Below are positions 8,384 through 16,260 of a DNA stretch of 64,000 nucleotides, piece after piece. The stretch lies in NCBI RefSeq assembly GCF_002954765.1, contig NZ_MTPW01000001.1:1811501-1875500 (forward strand), in the 5' to 3' direction. A program made the translations under genes and the position numbers. The stretch comes from Nonlabens arenilitoris (GTDB taxonomy: Bacteria; Bacteroidota; Bacteroidia; Flavobacteriales; Flavobacteriaceae). Below the pieces are notes generated by a model. That model ran no database searches. It was not told the DNA's origin and saw only the letters and a program-made list of their open reading frames with translations. Each line of letters starts with the position of its first letter. Positions within the stretch are counted from its first letter, which is position 1.

Positions 8384-9472
8384 TTATGATTTAGACATTA
8401 ATCTGTTGTAGAAATCTTTTTTTGCAACTTCATTATCCCCAAAAAGCCATCTCACCACATGCTCGTCCCACATCCCATCATAATCATCTTGTGTGATTAT
8501 TTTACGATCCATTGCTAGGTCTAATATTTTGCCAGGATAACTAGATTGTTTTTCACTATCCATTTCTCCTAATGGATATGGATCATCTAGACCCATAAGA
8601 ACTTGTTTTGCACCTTGATTTTCTACAAGCAATTTTAAAGATCCTGTATCATGGACTAGTGTGTCAAAAAAGATATTAGGATGACCTACTGATTTACGTG
8701 GATGTGTTTTACCTTCAAATAAGTCTGGTCTACCGTCAAAACCTTGAATTCTACGGCCTAGATTCATTTGCGCTAGCTGTCCACCATGCGCAAAACATAT
8801 ACGCATACCAGGATATTTAAATGCATACCCATTTAAGGTAAGAAAGTGGTAAGCATCTGCACATTGAGCCAGCATCCAAATCAAATGAAAACGCCATGAG
8901 GTGTTTTGTAATTTGATGAATTTTTCTCCATCATATGGGTGGATCTCTACAGCTAGATTTAGTTCACTAGCTAATTCAAAAATGGGTTCGTTTTCTTCAT
9001 CAAAAATACATCTCCATGTTCCAATAGTATCCATATAATGAGTAGGTAGGCATAATAATTTCATGCCTAGTACTTTAACACAGCGTTCTATTTCCCATAA
9101 AGCACCTCTTACAAAACCAGGATGAACTACAAATCCACTTGTGAATTTAGAAGGATGATCATGCTGCACCTTTGCATTAAAGTCATTTTGAAATCGCAAG
9201 GCCTGTTTCATTTCCTCTAGACGTAATCCGTTACCGTATAGTTGGCTTAAATTCAAGATAACGGCATGGTCTATCTTGTACTTATCCATCCATTCTAACT
9301 TTTCATTTAAGAAAAAGCTTGAATCTGTAACAGGTCGTGACCAGTCCTTTTGCAACATATTCTTGCGCTCTGGATCTACCCAAAAAATTCCTTTTTCTCT
9401 CATGAAATCTGGAATTTCCTCTGGATATGGAAGTAAATGCGAGTGACCGTTAATGCGTAGTTTTTTTGCCAT
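8384..9472 (-). CDS. Amidohydrolase, ACMSD-like decarboxylase
   Basis: 362 aa. Metal-binding N-terminal NGHSH (HxH), further His in LAVEIHPYDGE and CFAHGGQL, and the acidic residue in LMGLDDPYPLG place it in the amidohydrolase superfamily, in the branch of 2-amino-3-carboxymuconate-6-semialdehyde decarboxylase (ACMSD), which acts in tryptophan/kynurenine breakdown. The length is close to that of ACMSD enzymes. An SDR lies two genes upstream on the same strand, as in kynurenine catabolic clusters, but no 3-hydroxyanthranilate dioxygenase is visible, so the pathway assignment is inference. Confidence 0.75.
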   Translation of the reverse strand: MAKKLRINGHSHLLPYPEEIPDFMREKGIFWVDPERKNMLQKDWSRPVTDSSFFLNEKLEWMDKYKIDHAVILNLSQLYGNGLRLEEMKQALRFQNDFNAKVQHDHPSKFTSGFVVHPGFVRGALWEIERCVKVLGMKLLCLPTHYMDTIGTWRCIFDEENEPIFELASELNLAVEIHPYDGEKFIKLQNTSWRFHLIWMLAQCADAYHFLTLNGYAFKYPGMRICFAHGGQLAQMNLGRRIQGFDGRPDLFEGKTHPRKSVGHPNIFFDTLVHDTGSLKLLVENQGAKQVLMGLDDPYPLGEMDSEKQSSYPGKILDLAMDRKIITQDDYDGMWDEHVVRWLFGDNEVAKKDFYNRLMSKS

Positions 9473-9476
9473 GTTG

Positions 9477-9890
9477 CTAATTTAATACTATTCTTAATAC
9501 CTTGAAATATGAATCTACAATAGGTTCATAAGAAGAAAAGAGTTCGTCATCAATAGTGTCTAAGTTTAACTTTTTTTCTATTTCTATTAGAATCTCTGTT
9601 TGCTCTGCTCCGTGGTTGCTGATCAGTAGGTCGTTATAAATATGGTCTTCGGGAAACAAGGCTTCTTTTGCTACGGCAGAATAATCTTGAATACTCATTT
9701 TAACCGCATTTATTTGTTCTAGGGTAAATCCTTGGGATACATAGTGATTATCAAATTCAGCCCAATCAAATTTCAAATGTTGACGTTTTTCAATATATCC
9801 AGCAATGAGCTTCTTACGTCTTTTAAATTCTATATTTCTTCTGTAACTAAAAAGCAGAAGTAGGACCGCAACTAAAATAAAATAGATCAT
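9477..9890 (-). CDS. Hypothetical membrane-anchored protein
   Basis: 137 aa with one N-terminal helix (MIYFILVAVLLLLFSY) followed by a strongly basic stretch (RRNIEFKRRKKL), which predicts a cytoplasmic C-terminal domain of about 110 residues rich in acidic and aromatic residues. I recognise no family. It is 4 nt upstream of the ACMSD-like gene and probably shares its transcript. Confidence 0.6.
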   Translation of the reverse strand: MIYFILVAVLLLLFSYRRNIEFKRRKKLIAGYIEKRQHLKFDWAEFDNHYVSQGFTLEQINAVKMSIQDYSAVAKEALFPEDHIYNDLLISNHGAEQTEILIEIEKKLNLDTIDDELFSSYEPIVDSYFKVLRIVLN

Positions 9891-9962
9891 AGTTTTAGGT
9901 CATTGATTTGTGAGCAATAATCTCTTAAGGTATAACTAACAATAAAGTCTGATAATTACCTA

Positions 9963-10748
9963 TTACAGGCTTTTAGTTCTTCCTCCATCCACAGGTAAAT
10001 TAATACCATTGATATAAGAAGCTTTTTCACTGGCTAGAAATGTGATGGCATTTGCCACCTCATCAGCTTCTGCAAATCTTCTTACTGGGACATAACTTTT
10101 CATTATGGCTGCAGCTTCATCTTCACTATGATTTGCACGTTGCGCCTTACCTTTTATAATAGCGTCTAGACGTTCTGTCGCTGTAAAACCTGGTAGTACA
10201 TTGTTAACGGTAATACCATGAGGTCCTAGTTCGTTGGATAAAGTCTTAGCCCAATTTGCTACCGCGCCGCGTATTACATTAGAAACTCCTAGAAAGTCGA
10301 TAGGTGCTTTTACGCTCGTGGAAATAATATTGATAATACGTCCATATCCAGCTTCTTTCATGCTAGGGAAACAAGCTTTAGCCAGAATTTGGTTGCATTT
10401 TATATGTTGTGTAAATCCTGATTCTAGCGCACTCACCTCTGCATCGATAAGCCATCCAGCGGCAGGTCCACCAGTGTTGTTGATAAGGATATGTATTGGA
10501 TTCGCTTTCGCGAAAGCGTTTATTACATCACTTAACTCATCTGGTTTTGAAAAATCAGCGACTAGATAATCGTGGTTTTGACCTTGTGATTGATCTAGTG
10601 TTTTTAAAACATCCTTAAGTTTATCTTCATTACGAGCTAATAGTATTACTCGTGCACCAGCACTTGCAAATTGTTGCGCTGTCGCTTTTCCTATTCCGGC
10701 GCTGCTACCGCAAACTAATGCCGTTTTGTTGTGTAAATTAATCTCCAT
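9963..10748 (-). CDS. SDR-family oxidoreductase lacking the canonical Tyr-Lys
   Basis: 261 aa from the ATG at 10748; an ATG at 10784 would add 12 residues before the nucleotide-binding strand. Rossmann motif ALVCGSSAGIGKA, LINNTGGPA (NAG-like) and C-terminal SYINGINLPVDGG are all present. The catalytic segment reads STSVKAPIDFLGVSNVIRGAVANWAK: at the YxxxK position it has SNVIR, so both Tyr and Lys are replaced. Related SDRs with an LSNxxR motif are annotated as 3-oxoacyl reductases, but activity is uncertain. The gene carries a copy of the palindrome encoding AFAKA. Confidence 0.8.
   Translation of the reverse strand: MEINLHNKTALVCGSSAGIGKATAQQFASAGARVILLARNEDKLKDVLKTLDQSQGQNHDYLVADFSKPDELSDVINAFAKANPIHILINNTGGPAAGWLIDAEVSALESGFTQHIKCNQILAKACFPSMKEAGYGRIINIISTSVKAPIDFLGVSNVIRGAVANWAKTLSNELGPHGITVNNVLPGFTATERLDAIIKGKAQRANHSEDEAAAIMKSYVPVRRFAEADEVANAITFLASEKASYINGINLPVDGGRTKSL
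10503..10518. repeat. Dispersed palindrome, perfect 16 bp
   Basis: CGCTTTCGCGAAAGCG in the SDR gene, read on the minus strand as Ala-Phe-Ala-Lys-Ala after Asn. Confidence 0.9.
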
Positions 10749-10819
10749 GCCGCTAAGATAATGATTTGGGCATATTGGACTCAAAAACGAGGAGCTTAAT
10801 TGTTTAGAAATAACGTGAT

Positions 10820-12076
10820 TTACATTCCTGTACGTATCGCCTCTACTGGATCTAAGCGAGACGCAGTTATTGCGGGAATAATTCCTGCAATAAGACCTAT
10901 AATAGCACTTACGCTAGTACCTAGAATGATGTTTTTAGTTGATAGGATAAAGTTAAAGTCTTCAACCATTGAGTTTGCGACGACAGTACCTAGCCACACA
11001 AATAGAAGGCCAAATAAACCACCAAATAATGCTAAAATCACAGCTTCAAATAAGAATTGAAATAATATGAAACTATTTTTTGCGCCCAGTGATTTTTGAA
11101 TACCAATCAAGTTAGTACGTTCTTTTACGCTCACAAACATGATGTTTGCAATCCCAAATCCACCAACTAACATGGAAAATCCAGAAATGATAAGACCTAT
11201 AATAGTCAGTGTTCCTGTAACCTGATCAAGAAAGTCTGCAAAACCTTTTAATGGATTGATAAAAAAGGTGCTGATTTCATCATTTTTCAAACCTCGATAA
11301 TTACGTAGTTTTTGCTCTAGTGTTGCAATAAACTCATCTTGATCCACACCTTTTTTAGGTTTTAATATCAGTGCAGTCGTCCTAGACTTATTGTTATCGC
11401 CATAGATTTTTCTAACAAAATTTACAGGTATAAATGCACTTTCGTCTTTAGGTGCGCCTAGATCTAGACCAGATCCTTGTTTACTGATTACGCCTATGAT
11501 TGTAAACTTATTGCCGTATAGGCGTACTCTTTTGCCTAATGGATTAGTGTTTTTAAATAAATTTTGTGCTACTTCATAACCTATCACAGCTACTGGCGCA
11601 CCACTTACGCTCTCGCTCTCGCTGAAAAATCTACCTTGATCAAGTTTTAGGTTTTCTAGATCATAAAATTCATTAGTGCCTGGTACGATGCTAACTCCAG
11701 TAGCTATTTTATCTTCATACTTAATGCTTTCTGGTGCAGAGAACATGGTAAAAGTCATGGCCTCTATGTCTTCCATACTGCGTTTAAGCATTTGAAACTC
11801 ATCATAAGAAACGTTGGGAAAGTTTTCATATTGATAGCGCTCGAGTTCAGTAGGTCCAAAAGAAACTTTTAAAACATAAATAGTAGAAATGTCTAGGGAA
11901 CTTAATCCGTCGTTGATTTCTTGTTCTAAAGAATCTACAGCAGCAAGTACACCGATAATAGAGAAAATCCCAATGGTGACACCTAGTAAGGAAAGAAAGG
12001 TGCGTAATAAGTTAGTACGCAATGCACTCCATGCAAATGAGAAACTTTCTTTTAAAAGACTTAAATAAATGAGCAT
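10820..12076 (-). CDS. ABC transporter permease, MacB/FtsX type
   Basis: 418 aa. One membrane helix near residue 35 (LLGVTIGIFSIIGVLAAV), then a large extracytoplasmic MacB-type domain (residues about 60-270, with GRFFSESE and PVAVIGYEVAQNLF), then three C-terminal helices of the FtsX domain with the coupling segment VKERTNLIGIQKSLGA and a final DPVEAIRTGM. MacB-like systems are mechanotransmission ABC transporters for lipoproteins, peptides or antibiotics. No ATPase is adjacent, so the partner must be elsewhere. Confidence 0.85.
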   Translation of the reverse strand: MLIYLSLLKESFSFAWSALRTNLLRTFLSLLGVTIGIFSIIGVLAAVDSLEQEINDGLSSLDISTIYVLKVSFGPTELERYQYENFPNVSYDEFQMLKRSMEDIEAMTFTMFSAPESIKYEDKIATGVSIVPGTNEFYDLENLKLDQGRFFSESESVSGAPVAVIGYEVAQNLFKNTNPLGKRVRLYGNKFTIIGVISKQGSGLDLGAPKDESAFIPVNFVRKIYGDNNKSRTTALILKPKKGVDQDEFIATLEQKLRNYRGLKNDEISTFFINPLKGFADFLDQVTGTLTIIGLIISGFSMLVGGFGIANIMFVSVKERTNLIGIQKSLGAKNSFILFQFLFEAVILALFGGLFGLLFVWLGTVVANSMVEDFNFILSTKNIILGTSVSAIIGLIAGIIPAITASRLDPVEAIRTGM

Positions 12077-12143
12077 TACTGCAGCCGGATTTTAGGATGG
12101 TTAAATCTACGTTATCTCATTGGACTATGATGTTGTAAAAATG

Positions 12144-12163
12144 TTACATAATTATATATGTAA
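12144..12163. promoter_or_regulatory. Inverted repeat in divergent intergenic region
   Basis: TTACATA, 6-bp spacer, TATGTAA: a perfect 7-bp inverted repeat between the MacB-like gene and purH. It could be an operator for either gene. No regulator can be assigned. Confidence 0.4.
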
Positions 12164-12243
12164 ATAAGAAACTTGTTAAGTAACCGTGCAAAACAATTAT
12201 GTTTTGAGAATTAATTTTTAATACCAAAACCGCTCTAATCCAT

Positions 12244-12251
12244 TACTTTTG
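12244..12251 (+). promoter_or_regulatory. Candidate -7 box (TACTTTTG) for purH
   Basis: Exact TAnnTTTG match 28 nt before the purH ATG, leaving a leader of about 20 nt. A -33 TTG is not evident. Confidence 0.45.
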
Positions 12252-12279
12252 CAACTTACTTTTTTAAGCATTTCACAAC

Positions 12280-13827
12280 ATGAGCAACATCACCGCAAAA
12301 TCTGCATTAATTTCTGTTTTTCATAAAGACGGATTAGAACCTATTGTTAAGAAAATGAACGATTTAGGAATCGCTATTTATTCTACAGGAGGAACTGAGA
12401 AATTTATTAACGACTTAGGGATACCTGTGATTCCAGTAGAGAATGTAACGTCATATCCATCCATTTTAGGTGGTCGTGTTAAAACTTTACATCCTAAGGT
12501 ATTTGGAGGTATTTTAAATCGTCGTGATCATGAAGGTGATGTGGCTCAACTTGCAGAGTATGATATACCGCAAATTGATATTGTTATAGTCGATTTGTAT
12601 CCTTTTGAAAAGACGGTAGCTAGTGGAGCACCAGAACAAGATATTATTGAAAAAATTGACATAGGTGGTATTTCACTTATACGCGCAGCTGCAAAAAACT
12701 TTAAAGACACACTTTGTGTATCTACCATGGATGATTATGGTAAGTTGTTAAACGTGCTAGAAGAAGGAAATGGAACAACAACTGTAGATCAGCGCAAAGA
12801 ATTTGCCGCGACTGCCTTTGATATTTCTTCTCATTATGACAGTGCGATATATAATTATTTTGCTGGTGATTCTGTGAATAAGTCTCTTAAAATGAGTCAA
12901 CAAGATGTCATGCCATTGCGTTATGGAGAAAATCCTCATCAACGTGGCTGGTTCTATGGTGATTTTGAAAGTATGTTTACTAAATTACATGGTAAGGCGC
13001 TTTCTTATAACAATTTACTAGATGTAGATGCCGCTGTTAATTTGATGAGTGAGTTTGTTGACGACGCTCCTACATTTGCTGTGTTTAAACACAATAATGC
13101 GTGTGGTGTGGCTCAAAGAGATACGATTCACCAGGCTTATGTTGATGCGCTAGCTGGAGATCCTGTATCTGCTTTTGGAGGGATTTTAATTTCAAATGTA
13201 GCGATTGATGTTCCCACGGCAAATGAGATTCACAAACTTTTTTGTGAGGTAGTGATTGCGCCATCGTTCGAGCCAGAAGCACTTGAGATTTTAAAAGGTA
13301 AGAAAAATAGAATCATGCTAGAGCTTGTTGGTGATGCGCTTTCGCGAAAGCGTAATACTAACGCTCTAGAAGTAAGAGCTAGTTTAAATGGTTATCTAGT
13401 CCAAGATGCTAATTTAAAAACGGATACTAAGGAAGATTTAAAGACGGCGACTGAGTTAGCTCCTACGGAAGCACAAATAGAAGATTTATTATTTGCTTCA
13501 AAGCTTTGTAAACATACTAAGTCTAATACCATCGTACTGGCAAAGAATAAACAATTGTGTGCTAGTGGAACTGGACAGACTTCACGTGTTGATGCCTTAA
13601 ATCAGGCAATCCATAAAGCACAATCTTTTAAATTTGATTTGCAAGGTGCTGTTATGGCAAGTGATGCTTTTTTCCCTTTTCCAGACTGTGTAGAAATTGC
13701 AGATCATGCAGGTATTAAAGCTGTGATACAGCCAGGTGGATCTATAAAAGATGAATTATCGATAGATTATTGCAATAAAAATGATATTGCGATGGTTTTC
13801 ACTGGTACAAGACACTTTAAACACTAA
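12280..13827 (+). CDS. purH: Bifunctional AICAR formyltransferase / IMP cyclohydrolase
   Basis: 515 aa, the normal PurH length. The N-terminal cyclohydrolase domain has AIYSTGGTEKF, VTSYPSILGGRVKTLHPKVFGGI and IVDLYPFEKTV; the C-terminal transformylase domain has LRYGENPHQRGWF, FKHNNACGVA (the catalytic Lys-His pair) and SDAFFPFPDCVE. It makes the last two steps of IMP synthesis. Alone in its transcript as far as visible; mreB follows 58 nt later with its own promoter-like box. It carries a palindrome copy encoding ALSRKR. Confidence 0.96.
   Translation: MSNITAKSALISVFHKDGLEPIVKKMNDLGIAIYSTGGTEKFINDLGIPVIPVENVTSYPSILGGRVKTLHPKVFGGILNRRDHEGDVAQLAEYDIPQIDIVIVDLYPFEKTVASGAPEQDIIEKIDIGGISLIRAAAKNFKDTLCVSTMDDYGKLLNVLEEGNGTTTVDQRKEFAATAFDISSHYDSAIYNYFAGDSVNKSLKMSQQDVMPLRYGENPHQRGWFYGDFESMFTKLHGKALSYNNLLDVDAAVNLMSEFVDDAPTFAVFKHNNACGVAQRDTIHQAYVDALAGDPVSAFGGILISNVAIDVPTANEIHKLFCEVVIAPSFEPEALEILKGKKNRIMLELVGDALSRKRNTNALEVRASLNGYLVQDANLKTDTKEDLKTATELAPTEAQIEDLLFASKLCKHTKSNTIVLAKNKQLCASGTGQTSRVDALNQAIHKAQSFKFDLQGAVMASDAFFPFPDCVEIADHAGIKAVIQPGGSIKDELSIDYCNKNDIAMVFTGTRHFKH
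13337..13352. repeat. Dispersed palindrome, perfect 16 bp, in purH
   Basis: Lies in a surface-like linker of PurH (DALSRKRNTN), where it encodes Leu-Ser-Arg-Lys-Arg. Confidence 0.9.
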
Positions 13828-13836
13828 GAATTGTGT

Positions 13837-13844
13837 TAGCTTTG
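13837..13844 (+). promoter_or_regulatory. Candidate -7 box (TAGCTTTG) for the mre-rod operon
   Basis: TAnnTTTG match 41 nt before mreB. It lies in a small inverted repeat (AGCTTTGTAAAGCT) just after the purH stop. Confidence 0.4.
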
Positions 13845-13885
13845 TAAAGCTCAAGTAATTAAACCCTTTTTCCTCCTTAACTCTT

Positions 13886-14914
13886 ATGGGATTTTTTGAT
13901 TTTCTAACAGAAGATATTGCTATTGACTTAGGTACAGCAAATACTCTTATAGTCCACAACGGTAAAGTAGTTGTAGACAGTCCATCCATTGTTGCACGCG
14001 ATCGTTCTACTGGTAAAATAATAGCAGTAGGTAAAGAAGCTGCTATGATGCAAGGTAAGACGCATGAAAACATTAAAACCATCCGACCATTAAAAGATGG
14101 TGTTATTGCAGATTTTGATGCTAGTGAGAAGATGATCTCTATGTTTATCAAAGAAATTCCTGCTTTAAAGAAGAAGCTTTTTACACCATCGTTGCGTATG
14201 GTGATATGTATTCCATCTGGAATTACAGAGGTGGAAATGCGAGCGGTTAAGGATAGTGCTGAGCGTGTGAATGGTAAAGAGGTTTATCTAATCCATGAAC
14301 CTATGGCAGCTGCGATAGGTATAGGTGTAGATATCATGCAACCTAAAGGAAATATGATTGTGGATATAGGTGGTGGAACTACTGAGATTGCAGTTATCGC
14401 TTTAGGTGGAATAGTTTGTGATAAGTCTGTAAAAATTGCAGGTGATGTGTTTACTAACGACATCGTTTATTACATGCGTACACAACATAACTTATATGTA
14501 GGTGAGCGTACTGCTGAGAAAATTAAAATACAAATAGGTGCCGCCACTGAAGACCTAGAAGTGCCACCAGAAGAAATGAGCGTTCAAGGGCGTGACTTAC
14601 TTACTGGTAAGCCTAAAGAAGTTAAGATAGGTTATAGAGAAATTGCAAAAGCGTTAGATAAATCTATTTTACGTGTTGAAGATGCAGTAATGGAAACTTT
14701 ATCGCAAACACCGCCTGAACTAGCTGCTGATATTTATAATACTGGTATCTATCTTGCTGGTGGTGGATCTATGTTGCGTGGACTAGACAAGCGTCTTTCT
14801 CAAAAAACAGATTTACCAGTTTATATTGCAGAGGATCCTTTAAGAGCGGTAGTACGTGGAACAGGATTAACTCTTAAAAACCTTGAGCGTTATAAAAGTG
14901 TACTAGCTAAATAA
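13886..14914 (+). CDS. mreB: Rod shape-determining actin homologue MreB
   Basis: 342 aa, full length. Actin-fold phosphate motifs are clear: IAIDLGTANTLIVHNG at the N-terminus, MIVDIGGGTTEIAVIALGG near residue 155 and GIYLAGGGSMLRGLDKRL near 290. MreB polymers guide lateral wall synthesis with MreC, MreD, PBP2 and RodA, all of which follow here in that order. First gene of the operon. Confidence 0.97.
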   Translation: MGFFDFLTEDIAIDLGTANTLIVHNGKVVVDSPSIVARDRSTGKIIAVGKEAAMMQGKTHENIKTIRPLKDGVIADFDASEKMISMFIKEIPALKKKLFTPSLRMVICIPSGITEVEMRAVKDSAERVNGKEVYLIHEPMAAAIGIGVDIMQPKGNMIVDIGGGTTEIAVIALGGIVCDKSVKIAGDVFTNDIVYYMRTQHNLYVGERTAEKIKIQIGAATEDLEVPPEEMSVQGRDLLTGKPKEVKIGYREIAKALDKSILRVEDAVMETLSQTPPELAADIYNTGIYLAGGGSMLRGLDKRLSQKTDLPVYIAEDPLRAVVRGTGLTLKNLERYKSVLAK

Positions 14915-14924
14915 AAATTACTAG

Positions 14925-15758
14925 ATGCAGCAAATTATCAATTTTCTGATCAAGTACAGAAACTTGCTGCTCTACCTGAGCTTATTGTTGATTGCACTTG
15001 TTTTTACCGTTCAATCGCATAGTTATCATCGCAATTCTTTTGTTCATTCTACCGGAAATATAACCGGTTCTTTCTTAAATTCTCGTAATGGTATTTATGA
15101 ATATTTAAACCTGAAAGATGAGAATGATAGATTGCGTAAAGAAAATGCATTGTTGCGCATGAAAGCACTTGTCACAGCAGATACGCTATTAGGTGATGAG
15201 ACTACTTTTTTATTTGCAGATGATATACCTTACCGTGTGTTTCCTTCTCGAGTGATTAAAAATGGTTATTCAAAAAGAGATAATTTTATCACGTTAGATA
15301 TAGGTAGAGAGCAAGGTGTTGAACCTGATATGGGTGTGATTACCACAGATGGCATATTGGGAATCATAGATATATCTAGTAGTCGTTTTTCGCGAGTCAT
15401 ATCTATATTAAATTCTGAGGTGTCATTAAACGCACAAATTAAAGGTAGTAATGTTATAGGCTCACTAACTTGGGATGGTAGTGATCCTTATGTGATGTCA
15501 CTGGTAGATGTGCCTAGACTTGCAAAGGTTACAAAAGGTGATACTATAGTTACTGGTAAACAGAGTACCACATTCCCACCAGATATTTTAATAGGAACTA
15601 TAAAAGACGCACAATTAGTCGAAAATGGAAGCCGCTATAAAATTGATGTCGCTCTATTTAATGATATGACTGATGTAGGAACTGCTTATGTCATAAAAAG
15701 CCGTGATGTTAAACCATTGCATGTTATTGATACATTAACTATTTCAAGTAATGAATAG
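14925..15758 (+). CDS. mreC: Rod shape-determining protein MreC
   Basis: 277 aa: one N-terminal membrane helix (LLLYLSLLLIALVFTVQ), a coiled coil (residues about 60-80, EYLNLKDENDRLRKENALLRMKA is its core) and a periplasmic beta-barrel domain (DIGREQGVEPDMGVITTDGILG, FPPDILIGTIKDA). It bridges MreB to PBP2 in the periplasm. It starts 11 nt after mreB and overlaps mreD by 8 nt. Confidence 0.93.
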   Translation: MQQIINFLIKYRNLLLYLSLLLIALVFTVQSHSYHRNSFVHSTGNITGSFLNSRNGIYEYLNLKDENDRLRKENALLRMKALVTADTLLGDETTFLFADDIPYRVFPSRVIKNGYSKRDNFITLDIGREQGVEPDMGVITTDGILGIIDISSSRFSRVISILNSEVSLNAQIKGSNVIGSLTWDGSDPYVMSLVDVPRLAKVTKGDTIVTGKQSTTFPPDILIGTIKDAQLVENGSRYKIDVALFNDMTDVGTAYVIKSRDVKPLHVIDTLTISSNE

Positions 15759-16260
15759 CACATTGTTAAACAACATAGTACGCTTTATAGCTTTATTGCT
15801 ATTACAAATATTTGTTATGGATCAAGTAGAGTTTATGGGTTACATCTGTCCGATAGTATACCTAGTATTCATTATTCTTTATCCAGTGGATAATAATAGA
15901 TGGTCTTTCTTAATACTCTCGTTTTTACTAGGGCTTATTGTAGATACTTTTCAAGATACCGGTGGAGCGCATGCTGCAGCTTCATTAACACTAGCCTTTG
16001 TAAGGCCTGTGTTACTTAAACTAGTTTATGGAGAAGGATACCTAACTAAAAATCTGAAAATAATGAAGTCACCATTAGATCGATTTTTATTACTACTTGT
16101 TCTAGGTGTGCTAGTACATCATATAATCTTGTATTTGCTCATATATTTTAACATAAGTCAGGTACTGCAAGTATTACAAATGACGTTGTTTGTAGGCTTA
16201 TCTTCTGTTTTTATGGGAGTTGTTTTGTTTATATTATTTGGATGGCGTAGTAAATCATGA
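15751..16260 (+). CDS. mreD: Rod shape-determining protein MreD
   Basis: 169 aa, nearly all membrane: about five helices with the family-like FVMDQVEFMGYICPIVYLVFIILYP start and GLIVDTFQDTGGAHAAA loop. Identity rests on the pattern plus its place between mreC and the PBP2 gene, with overlaps on both sides (8 and 4 nt). Part of the elongasome membrane complex. Confidence 0.9.
   Translation: MNSTLLNNIVRFIALLLLQIFVMDQVEFMGYICPIVYLVFIILYPVDNNRWSFLILSFLLGLIVDTFQDTGGAHAAASLTLAFVRPVLLKLVYGEGYLTKNLKIMKSPLDRFLLLLVLGVLVHHIILYLLIYFNISQVLQVLQMTLFVGLSSVFMGVVLFILFGWRSKS

Noticed and set aside
10234..10569. Open frame of 111 codons on the + strand
   Set aside because: It is antisense to the SDR gene, whose motifs are clear; no start context or domain supports it.
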